NCBI GenBank assembly: GCA_903825465.1
Contig: CAIKAR010000122.1
Location: forward strand, 1 to 32,760
Direction of reading: 5' to 3'
DNA length: 32,760 nt
From: an uncultured Hyphomicrobiales bacterium
GTDB taxonomy: Bacteria; Pseudomonadota; Alphaproteobacteria; Rhizobiales; Beijerinckiaceae
Positions within the stretch are counted from its first letter, which is position 1; each line of letters opens with the position of its first letter. Of the stretch, positions 8,926-17,750 are shown piece after piece. The notes beneath the pieces are model-generated. The model was not told the origin of the DNA. It saw only the letters and a list, made by a program, of their open reading frames with translations, and did not search any database. Made by a program: the position numbers and the translations under genes.

Positions 8926-9646
8926 GAATGGCAGCTTTGTTTTGGGCGGCGTCTTGGGCGGGCGGCGGCGCAACCCGCAATATGGGGTCGCCGGGCGATT
9001 CGTCCACGCCTTCGCCCTCGCTTTGGCGGCCTCCCTCGCGATTGTGATCGCCAGCGCGGGTTTGAACGCCGCGGCCGCGCGTCCCCTGCGGCTGCTGGCC
9101 CTCGGCGACAGCCTCACCGCCGGCTTCGGCCTGCCGACCAAAGACGCCTTCACGACCCTGCTGGAACAGCGGCTGCGCGCCGACGGGCTCGATGTCGAAG
9201 TCATCAACGCCGGGGTTTCGGGGGACACGGCCACCGACGCGCTCGACCGGCTGGACTGGGCGATGGGCGAAGGCGTCGATTGCGCCATCGTCGAAGTCGG
9301 CGCGAACGACATGTTTCGCGGCATCGACCCCGCGATCACAAAAAGCGCGATTTCCGGCATCCTGACGAAATTGCGCGGCAGGAACGTCAAAACCCTGCTC
9401 GCCGGCATGATCGCCGCGCCCGGCATCGGCAAAGACTACGAGACGAAATTCAACGCCATTTACGCCGATCTGGCGAAGGAGTTCGACGTGCCGCTTTATC
9501 CGTTTTTTCTGGAGGGGGTCATTCAAGACCCGGCGTTGATCCAGGCCGACGGAATTCATCCCAACGCGGCCGGAGAGCGGGTGTTGGTGGACAAGGTGGC
9601 GCCGGCGGTGGAGCAATTGGCGAGGGCGGCGGGGAAAGCGAACTGA
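8924..9646 (+). CDS. tesA: GDSL-family arylesterase / acyl-CoA thioesterase I (TesA-like)
   Basis: This 240-residue SGNH hydrolase is related to E. coli TesA (thioesterase I/protease I/lysophospholipase L1). An N-terminal hydrophobic stretch at about residues 27-51, ending in AAAA, looks like a signal peptide, so the enzyme is probably exported to the periplasm. The four SGNH blocks are visible: GDSL with nucleophile S63, NAGVSGDT with the oxyanion Gly100, GAND with N128, and DGIHP with D209 and H212. The ATG lies inside a CATG that also provides the start of the divergent ABC ATPase gene. GGTGG lies upstream as a possible ribosome binding site. The long basic region before the hydrophobic core (about 25 residues) leaves the exact start uncertain. 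The stop abuts that of the convergent cutA. Confidence 0.9.
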   Translation: MNGSFVLGGVLGGRRRNPQYGVAGRFVHAFALALAASLAIVIASAGLNAAAARPLRLLALGDSLTAGFGLPTKDAFTTLLEQRLRADGLDVEVINAGVSGDTATDALDRLDWAMGEGVDCAIVEVGANDMFRGIDPAITKSAISGILTKLRGRNVKTLLAGMIAAPGIGKDYETKFNAIYADLAKEFDVPLYPFFLEGVIQDPALIQADGIHPNAAGERVLVDKVAPAVEQLARAAGKAN

Positions 9647-9964
9647 TCAGCTTGTCGCCGCCTCGATCCAAGCCAGATAAGCCTTCGAAGCGTCGGCCAT
9701 CTCGATCCGCGCAATCTCCGGGATTTCGTAATCGTGGACGGATTTGATCGCGGCTTCAATCGCCGCCCAGTCCGAGGTCTTCGCCTTGATCAGCAGCAGC
9801 AACTCGTCGTCGCGGGCGATGGCGTCCTTCCAAACGTAGGCGGATTTGATCGGCAGGGTCTGCACGCAGGCGGCGAGTTTTCGCTCCAGCAGACAGTCGG
9901 CTATCGCCGTCGCGGCCGCCTCCGAGGGCGCCGTGGTCAGCACAATCGAAAAGCCAGTCGTCAT
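9647..9964 (-). CDS. cutA: Divalent-cation tolerance protein CutA
   Basis: This 105-residue protein is of the CutA1 family, small cytoplasmic trimers with a ferredoxin-like (PII-like) fold. E. coli mutants link it to copper tolerance, but its molecular role is still debated. The family features are visible: an N-terminal strand with IVLTTAPSEAAA, LAACVQ at about 30-35, a YVW segment at 43-45, and VHDYEIPEI at 76-84, the most conserved block. The start at MTTGF is chosen because TTTGGAGG, a very good ribosome binding site, lies 8 nt upstream; an in-frame upstream start at 9997 would run into the rplS terminator. It follows rplS on the same strand but is separated from it by that terminator, so it may depend on read-through or a promoter within the 65-bp gap. 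Confidence 0.93.
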   Translation of the reverse strand: MTTGFSIVLTTAPSEAAATAIADCLLERKLAACVQTLPIKSAYVWKDAIARDDELLLLIKAKTSDWAAIEAAIKSVHDYEIPEIARIEMADASKAYLAWIEAATS

Positions 9965-9980
9965 CGCGCGGCCTCCAAAC

Positions 9981-10006
9981 GAAAACGGGGGCCGCAAGGG
10001 CCCCCG
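9981..10006 (-). terminator. Intrinsic terminator after rplS
   Basis: On the minus strand, an 8-bp stem (CGGGGGCC pairing with GGCCCCCG, 5-nt loop) is followed by TTTTC. It lies between rplS and cutA, and its T-run ends just before the cutA ribosome binding site. Confidence 0.8.
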
Positions 10007-10029
10007 CGTCGATACGTCGGCGAAAACCC

Positions 10030-10452
10030 TCAGGCCTTTTTCGCGGCCGCTTTGGCGGCGACCTTCGCGCTCGCCTTTTCGGCGCGCTCGGCGGCGCTGT
10101 CCATCTTCTCGGCGATGCGGGCCGACTTGCCGCGGCGGTCGCGCAGATAATACAGCTTGGCGCGGCGCACCTTGCCGCGGCGCACGACCTTGATCGAGTC
10201 GATGTTCGGCGAAAACAGCGGGAAGACGCGCTCGACGCCCTCGCCGTAGGAAATCTTGCGGACGGTGAAATTCTCGTTGATGCCGCCGCCGTTGCGGGCG
10301 ATGCAGACGCCTTCGTAGGCCTGCACGCGCGAACGCTCGCCTTCCTTCACCTTGACGTTGACGATGACGGTGTCGCCCGGGGCGAATTCCGGGATCGTCG
10401 GGTTCAGCCGGGCCATCTGCTCGGCGTCGATTTCTTTAATAATATCAACCAT
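10030..10452 (-). CDS. rplS: 50S ribosomal protein L19
   Basis: This 140-residue ribosomal protein L19 sits at the interface of the 30S and 50S subunits. The typical sequence is complete: [20 protein letters not shown] at about 23-42, [20 protein letters not shown], then [17 protein letters not shown] and [21 protein letters not shown]. Beyond the usual end near residue 115 there is an Ala/Lys-rich basic tail (about 25 residues), which is common in alphaproteobacterial L19. AAGGA lies 8 nt upstream of the start. In most bacteria rplS follows rpsP-rimM-trmD; here the gene upstream is the divergent ligA, so rplS stands alone with its own promoter and terminator. Confidence 0.98.
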   Translation of the reverse strand: MVDIIKEIDAEQMARLNPTIPEFAPGDTVIVNVKVKEGERSRVQAYEGVCIARNGGGINENFTVRKISYGEGVERVFPLFSPNIDSIKVVRRGKVRRAKLYYLRDRRGKSARIAEKMDSAAERAEKASAKVAAKAAAKKA

Positions 10453-10512
10453 TTCACAAGTCCTTGCTGTTTCGCCGTTGTGGCGAGCGTTTCGCGACGC
10501 TGTTGTGATTGA

Positions 10513-12750
<2,238 letters not shown>

Positions 12751-12783
12751 TCCATTCCTTCCTCCTCTTAAACAGGTGCTGAG

Positions 12784-13284
12784 ATGAACAGACGCGCTTT
12801 TCTGGCCGCCGTCGCGGGGCTTGCGCCGATCGCTCGCGCGACCGCCGCGCCCAAAATTCCCGACGATCCCAAAGCGATCGTCGTTGAAATCTATCGCCTG
12901 AGCGCCGGCAAGAACGGCAAATACGAGGGCAGTTCGGCCTTCACGGCGCCGAGCGTTCGCAAACGCTGGTTTTCACGCAAGTTTTTGGCGGCTGTTGTCG
13001 CCGACGAACGCGCCGCGAAGGGGGAAGTCGGCAATATCGATTTCGACCCGGTGACGGCCTCGCAAGACCCCAGCGTCAAGAACCTGACGATCTCGGACGA
13101 AAGCAAGTCGGCGGACAACGCGGTCGTGAGGGCGGAATTTTTTTCGTTCGACGAGAAAACGTCCACCGTCGTGCGCTATTTCTTCATCCGCGAGGGCGGC
13201 GGCTGGAAGCTCGACAATATGACCTGCGTCGCGCCATCCGACACGAAGTGGGACCTGCGGGAACTTTTGAAACCGGCTAAATGA
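12784..13284 (+). CDS. DUF3828-domain protein with twin-arginine signal
   Basis: This 166-residue protein is probably exported. Its N-terminus, NRRAFLAAVAGLAPIARATA, has the paired arginines and hydrophobic core of a Tat signal, with a likely cleavage after ATA-A (about residues 20-22). The mature part resembles DUF3828: VVEIYRLSAGKNGKY at the start and, near the end, VVRYFFIREGGGWKLDNMTC, a pattern of NTF2/YchJ-like small ligand-binding folds. No catalytic motif is recognised and the function is unknown. AGGTG precedes the ATG. It begins 33 nt after ligA on the same strand, so it could be co-transcribed. A 71-nt gap separates it from the next gene. Assignment to DUF3828 is from sequence pattern only and is moderate. 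Confidence 0.8.
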   Translation: MNRRAFLAAVAGLAPIARATAAPKIPDDPKAIVVEIYRLSAGKNGKYEGSSAFTAPSVRKRWFSRKFLAAVVADERAAKGEVGNIDFDPVTASQDPSVKNLTISDESKSADNAVVRAEFFSFDEKTSTVVRYFFIREGGGWKLDNMTCVAPSDTKWDLRELLKPAK

Positions 13285-13355
13285 CCCGCATTGCAGTCAA
13301 GTGTTTTGTCGCCATCAATGTGTGAAAACCACCCGACAACGCCAAGGAGCGCGCC

Positions 13356-14036
13356 ATGAGCATGGCCAACACCGCCACCCAGACCGCCCCTCCGGGCGCC
13401 GACATCTGGACCACCCCCGTCATCAACCGCGACGCCATCCGCGCGGCGGACGTCAAGCGCGATCCCTACACCTATATGTTGGCGTCGGGCGCGCTGGCGG
13501 CGGACGCCGTTCCCGCGTTGCGGGCCGAGTTTCCCGTCATCACGAAGCCGGGCTTTCTCACCGTCGACGAGGTCGCGCTGAAGGGCCGCTTCAAGCAGTT
13601 CGTCGACGAGATCGAGAGCCCCGAATTTTCGGAGCTGATGTCGCAAAAAATGGGCCTCGACCTCCACCCCTATCCGCGGCTGACGACAATCCGCAAGCTC
13701 AGCCAGTTGAAGGACGGCCGGCCGCACCAGGACGGCAAGGCCAAGATCATGACCGCGCTGTTTTACCTGAACGACGACTGGGGCGACAACGGCGCTGGCC
13801 GCCTGCGCGTGTTGCGGGGGCCCGACAAGTTCGAGCCCTATGATTGCGAAGTGCCGCCAACCATGGGCTGGATGTTCGCCTTCTTGCGGTCCGACATGTC
13901 CTGGCACGGCCACCCGCCATTCGCCGGCGAGCGCAAGGTGGTGCAGACCGCCTGGGTGAAGGACGAAGGCGAACTCCAGCGCAAAAAGAAGCGCAACGCG
14001 ACGGCGCAATTCTTCAAGGGGATTTTCGGGCGGTAG
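13356..14036 (+). CDS. 2-oxoglutarate/Fe(II)-dependent oxygenase family protein
   Basis: This 226-residue cytoplasmic protein has the double-stranded beta-helix signature of prolyl-4-hydroxylase-like oxygenases, which couple 2-oxoglutarate decarboxylation to hydroxylation. The facial triad can be assigned to H124 and D126 (PHQDG) and a distal His, H184 or H186, in SWHGHPPFAGER. The Arg in that block (about residue 192) would bind 2-oxoglutarate. Strands around MTALFYLNDDW and GRLRVLRG match the core. The substrate is unknown; proteins of this type in proteobacteria are often linked to cell-surface or peptide hydroxylation, but nothing here identifies it. The start has a strong AAGGAG ribosome binding site 8 nt upstream. 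The basic C-terminus (QRKKKRNATAQ) is unusual and could bind nucleic acid or membrane. Confidence 0.88.
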   Translation: MSMANTATQTAPPGADIWTTPVINRDAIRAADVKRDPYTYMLASGALAADAVPALRAEFPVITKPGFLTVDEVALKGRFKQFVDEIESPEFSELMSQKMGLDLHPYPRLTTIRKLSQLKDGRPHQDGKAKIMTALFYLNDDWGDNGAGRLRVLRGPDKFEPYDCEVPPTMGWMFAFLRSDMSWHGHPPFAGERKVVQTAWVKDEGELQRKKKRNATAQFFKGIFGR

Positions 14037-14258
14037 CGGAAGTCCACCCCCGGTCGCCGCGCGTGGCTCGCGAACCCGCCGAAGCTATCACCGGATGACC
14101 CGTTTTGAAACGGCCGCGCCGACGCCGCCGTAACCGCTCTTCAAGCTTAAGGCGCGATAACCATAAGCGGGCGCGTCTCGCGGCTCGACTGTGGCTTTTG
14201 GGCGACGGTCGGCCGGCGCGGCGATCATGTTTGTGGCGCGGGTTCCGCCGCGCGCGTT

Positions 14259-15497
14259 GTGGCGTGTTTGCTGATGGGTCGGACGCAAATCGGTTGGGCC
14301 ATGGGCGTCGTCGCGCCCTGGTGCCTGGGCATGGGGCTTGTCGTCTCGTTCACAGCGGACGCCGGCCAGGATTCCTCCATCGGCGCCAGCCAGGCGATCG
14401 CCGCGGCGCGCGCGCCCGCGGCGCCATTCACCTTCATGCCGCCGGCGTCTGGCGGTCTTGCCGCCCTGTTTCCAGTGGGCGCCCGCGTTCATTTGGCGAG
14501 CGTCCATCCGGGAGACGTTGTCACCGCCACGCCGGACGACGCGGGCGACACGCCCCGCTCCGCTCTCAAGCGCAACGCTCACGGCTGGCCAACGCCGGAC
14601 CGCAGCCACAAGGGCGATCCCTCCGTGGGATTGCGACCAACCTTCGACGCCAAATTCCGCCAACCCGGCGGCCTGGCCGCGTTGCGCGCCCGCGATCTTT
14701 TGTTGAACGCGGACGATTCTCTCGCCTTCGACGGATTTTCGCCGATGACGCCGGCCGCGGACGCCGCGGTTGAACCGGCGTCCACGGACGATGAGAGCGG
14801 CGCCGCGACCCCCGCCGCCGCCGAACCGGACGCGCAAACGGCTTCGACGCCGACATTGCGCGCGGCCAGCCGCCAATCCCCGGGTGTTTTCGACGGCGCG
14901 ACGCCCGGCGTGCCCCGCGCCGTCGCGCTGGGTTCCACAACGCCGGCGGAAGCCGATCAAACGCCTATCGAAATCGTCGCCGTCGCCGGACCCGCGATCG
15001 GCGACATCGCGGCCAAGCCCGCGCCGAACGCCACCATTGTCGAGCGCAACGGCGACAAGCCCGGCTTCGCCGACCTCGCGGAATTCGAAGGCGGCGCCGA
15101 AGAACGCTGCCTCGCGCAGGCCGTTTATTTCGAGGCGCGCAGCGAACCCGAAGCGGGTCAAGCGGCTGTCGCGCAAGTGGTGCTCAACCGCGTCAAAAGC
15201 GGCCTCTATCCGCCGACGATCTGCGGCGTGGTCTATCAAAACCGCCAGCGCCGCAACGCCTGCCAATTCTCGTTCGCCTGCGAGGGCAAGGCGTTGCGCG
15301 TGACCGAGCTCGAGGCGTGGGCGACGGCCTCCGAAATCGCTCATAAAGTGCTGGGAGGCGACACCTATCTCGCCGATGTCGGCGGCGCGACACACTACCA
15401 CGCCGACTACGTGCGGCCGCGCTGGGCGCGCGCGCTGCAAAAGATGGACACCATCGGCCACCACGTCTTCTATTCCCTGCGGCCAGGCCAGACGTAG
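14259..15497 (+). CDS. SleB-type cell wall hydrolase, membrane-anchored
   Basis: This 412-residue protein carries a C-terminal Hydrolase_2 (SleB/CwlJ-like) domain, a putative peptidoglycan hydrolase. An N-terminal hydrophobic segment at about residues 11-31 (WAMGVVAPWCLGMGLVVSF) acts as signal or anchor. The following 240 residues are Ala/Pro/Thr/Asp-rich and low in complexity, a likely periplasmic linker. The catalytic domain begins near 284 with CLAQAVYFEARSEPEAG, containing the conserved Glu (E292), followed by VAQVVLNRV, CGVVYQN and CQFSFACEG, and ends with ATHYHADYV. The domain assignment is secure; the linker function is inferred. The start is uncertain: GTG at 14259 or ATG at 14274, neither with a clear ribosome binding site. 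A 222-bp gap upstream may hold its promoter. Confidence 0.9.
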   Translation: MACLLMGRTQIGWAMGVVAPWCLGMGLVVSFTADAGQDSSIGASQAIAAARAPAAPFTFMPPASGGLAALFPVGARVHLASVHPGDVVTATPDDAGDTPRSALKRNAHGWPTPDRSHKGDPSVGLRPTFDAKFRQPGGLAALRARDLLLNADDSLAFDGFSPMTPAADAAVEPASTDDESGAATPAAAEPDAQTASTPTLRAASRQSPGVFDGATPGVPRAVALGSTTPAEADQTPIEIVAVAGPAIGDIAAKPAPNATIVERNGDKPGFADLAEFEGGAEERCLAQAVYFEARSEPEAGQAAVAQVVLNRVKSGLYPPTICGVVYQNRQRRNACQFSFACEGKALRVTELEAWATASEIAHKVLGGDTYLADVGGATHYHADYVRPRWARALQKMDTIGHHVFYSLRPGQT

Positions 15498-15552
15498 ACG
15501 CCGGCATGGCTCGCCGCTAATATCCGCGCAATCCATTCGCGGGGAAGCGGCC

Positions 15553-16416
15553 ATGAACGTCATGACTAAAAGCGGGCTCGAAGTGATTCCGCTGTCGCGC
15601 CACATCGGCGCGGAACTGCGCGGCCTCGATCTGTCCAAGCCGTTGAACGAGGCGGATGTCGCCGCGATCAACAAGGCCTGGCTCGACCACATCGTCATCC
15701 TGTTCCGCGGCCAGACGTTGACGCAGGAAGATCAAATCCGGCTGACCGAGTATTTCGGCCCCGTCGGCGCGCTTGGCCGGCCGCCGAAGTTTTTTCCGCC
15801 GGGTTTCAAAAGCCTGCTGCCGGGCGTCATGATGATCTCCAACATCCGCGAAAACGGCGAGCCCATTGGCGCGCTGCCCGACGGCGAGATGATGTTCCAC
15901 CACGACATGATCCACCACGCGCTTCCGCACGACGGCACGATGCTCTATTCGCTCGAAATCCCGGACCATGGCGGCGACACGCTCTTCGCCAGCGGCTACG
16001 CCGCCTATGAGACGCTGGACCCCGCGTTGAAGGCCCGGCTCGAAGGCCGGCGCGCCATCCACGTTTACAACTATGGCTCGACCCAGCGCGGCGACTCGCG
16101 CGGCGTCGATTCGCAGGCGCGGTCCCTCCATCCCGTGTTCCGCACGCACGACCGGACCGGCCGCAAATCGACCTATGTCAACCGGCTGATGACGGTGGGC
16201 GTCGAAGGCATGGACGACGCGGAGTCGGCGCCGATGCTTGAGGCGCTGTTCGACCACACCGAAAAGCCCGAGTTCGTTTACACGCACCAGTGGCGCGTCG
16301 GCGACGTGTTGCTGTGGGACAACCGCTGCTCGACCCACGCGCGCACCGATTTTCCCGCCGACCAGCGCCGGCTGATGCTGCGCACAACGGTGGCGGGGAA
16401 CGTGGTTCCGGTCTAA
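15553..16416 (+). CDS. TauD/TfdA-family 2-oxoglutarate dioxygenase
   Basis: This 287-residue cytoplasmic dioxygenase is of the TauD/TfdA family. Members use Fe(II), O2 and 2-oxoglutarate to open or hydroxylate small substrates, such as taurine, other sulfonates, phenoxyacetates or alkyl sulfates. The N-terminus has the family block IGAELRGLDLSKPL and VILFRGQTLT. The iron ligands are H116 and D118 (FHHDMIHH) and distal H262 (RCSTHAR), with an Arg in RRLMLRTTV to bind 2-oxoglutarate. The FHHD form and the GALPDGEMMFHHD context are characteristic of uncharacterised members rather than of taurine dioxygenase itself, so the substrate is left open. The start has GGGGAAG upstream. Its TAA overlaps the stop of the convergent TMEM175-family gene by 4 nt. 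It is the second 2-oxoglutarate enzyme in this stretch. Confidence 0.93.
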   Translation: MNVMTKSGLEVIPLSRHIGAELRGLDLSKPLNEADVAAINKAWLDHIVILFRGQTLTQEDQIRLTEYFGPVGALGRPPKFFPPGFKSLLPGVMMISNIRENGEPIGALPDGEMMFHHDMIHHALPHDGTMLYSLEIPDHGGDTLFASGYAAYETLDPALKARLEGRRAIHVYNYGSTQRGDSRGVDSQARSLHPVFRTHDRTGRKSTYVNRLMTVGVEGMDDAESAPMLEALFDHTEKPEFVYTHQWRVGDVLLWDNRCSTHARTDFPADQRRLMLRTTVAGNVVPV

Positions 16417-17015
16417 GCCCCGCTCGCGGGCGCCTGTCCGGCTTCGCCAACGCGCTTTTCTATGCGGGTGTCGGGCACGATCCAGATGAGCGCGACCGCG
16501 CCGAAGCAAACGTAGGACAACGCCGGCGCGAAGAAACCAAGCGCGATGCCCGCGACATAAAGCGCCAGCGAAATATTCCCCTTGACGTCGGCGCCGACGG
16601 CGCGCGCCAACTCGGAATCGTCGGGCTGCGCCTTGATGATCGTCCGGACGAGGACCGAGAACGCCAGCGCCGGCATCAACAGCGCGACCCCGTAAACAAT
16701 GGTGGGCTGCTTGGCGAAATGGGTTTCGCCCGCCCAGGTGGTGGTGAAGGGCACCAGCGACAGCCAGAACAACAGGTTGTTGTTGGCCCACAGGATCGCG
16801 CCGTTGACGCGCGTCACCGTGTGCAGGAGATGGTGGTGGTTGTTCCAGTAGATCGCGATATACGCGAAGCTCAGCGCGTAGCTCAGGAACACCGGCCACA
16901 GCTCGACAAGCCCGCTCCAGTCCGGCGAACTCGGAACCTTCAGTTCCAGCGCCATGATGGTGATGATGATCGCCAGCACGCCATCGCTGAACGCCGCCAA
17001 TCGGTCCTTGTTCAC
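16413..17015 (-). CDS. TMEM175-family (DUF1211) potassium channel subunit
   Basis: This 200-residue membrane protein resembles bacterial TMEM175, a six-helix potassium channel subunit that assembles as a tetramer without the classic TVGYG filter. The diagnostic first-helix motif is at the very start: R5 and FSDGV at 9-13, within RLAAFSDGVLAIIITIMALE. Five further hydrophobic stretches follow, including VFLSYALSFAYIAIYWNNHH, with the His-rich end typical of the family, and LWANNNLLFWLSLVPFTT. The start is a GTG at 17015 preceded by GGAGG at good spacing; no ATG fits the conserved N-terminus. The long open frame beyond it to the right is the shadow of downstream plus-strand genes. It is divergent from the DsbA-fold gene and convergent with the TauD-family gene. 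Confidence 0.92.
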   Translation of the reverse strand: MNKDRLAAFSDGVLAIIITIMALELKVPSSPDWSGLVELWPVFLSYALSFAYIAIYWNNHHHLLHTVTRVNGAILWANNNLLFWLSLVPFTTTWAGETHFAKQPTIVYGVALLMPALAFSVLVRTIIKAQPDDSELARAVGADVKGNISLALYVAGIALGFFAPALSYVCFGAVALIWIVPDTRIEKRVGEAGQAPASGA

Positions 17016-17114
17016 CGCGCGCCTCCGTGCAATCGTCGTCCCAATGGCCTTTATGCGGACAAAAAAGCCGCTTAGCCAAGGCTTGTATCTCAATTCGCTT
17101 TCAAACACGGCGCG

Positions 17115-17750
17115 ATGCGCGGACCCATCGAGTTTTATTTCGATTTCATGTCGCCTTTCGGCTACCTCGGCTCGGTGGAGATCGAGCGCGTCGCCGCGCG
17201 CCACGGGCGCGAAGTCGATTGGCGGCCCATTTTGCTCGGCGTCACCGTGCTGAAGGCCATGGGTCTGCCGCCCATTCCAACGATTCCGCTGAAGGGGCCG
17301 TGGCTCGACCGCGACCGCGAGCGGCTGTCGTCGCTGCTCGACATCCCCGTTCGCAAGCACGGCCTTCGCGGCGTCAACTCGCTCGTCGCGGCGCGGGCGT
17401 TTCTCTGGATCAAGGCGCGCGACGCCGCCCTCGCCAAACGATTCGGCCAGGCTGTTTTCGCGCGTCTGTGGACGCGCGGCGAGGATATCACGCCGGTCGA
17501 GGCCGTTTTGGCGGAGGCCGCGAAACTCGGCGTCGACGCGCGCGAACTGGGCGCCGCGCTGGAGACGCCCGAACTCAAGGCGGACTTGCGAAACGCGGTC
17601 GACGCCGCCATGGCGAAGGGGGTGTTCGGCGCGCCCTTCTTCATCTGCGACGGCGAGGGGTTTTTCGGCGTCGACCACGTCTGGATGTTGGAACATTGGC
17701 TGCGACACGGGCATTTCAACCCCGCGCGCGGCGAACGCGCCGGAGGATAA
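17115..17750 (+). CDS. DsbA-fold 2-hydroxychromene-2-carboxylate isomerase family protein
   Basis: This 211-residue protein is of the DsbA/kappa-class GST family. Characterised members isomerise 2-hydroxychromene-2-carboxylate with glutathione in naphthalene breakdown, but many relatives have other or unknown substrates. The thioredoxin-fold start IEFYFDFMSPFGYLGS has Ser13 at the position where DsbA has its reactive Cys, as in the isomerases. GVFGAPFF near 173-180 provides the cis-proline loop. No other naphthalene pathway gene is nearby, so a general glutathione-linked role is more likely. The exporter gene begins directly after its TAA, and the exporter's ribosome binding site GGAGG is inside its last codons, so the two are translated together. 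The ATG at 17115 matches family length; the ribosome binding site is weak. Confidence 0.88.
   Translation: MRGPIEFYFDFMSPFGYLGSVEIERVAARHGREVDWRPILLGVTVLKAMGLPPIPTIPLKGPWLDRDRERLSSLLDIPVRKHGLRGVNSLVAARAFLWIKARDAALAKRFGQAVFARLWTRGEDITPVEAVLAEAAKLGVDARELGAALETPELKADLRNAVDAAMAKGVFGAPFFICDGEGFFGVDHVWMLEHWLRHGHFNPARGERAGG

Noticed and set aside
8926-9432. An extended N-terminus for the ABC ATPase
   Set aside because: It reads antisense to the TesA-like gene and would add a Ser/Arg/Pro-rich stretch foreign to the family.
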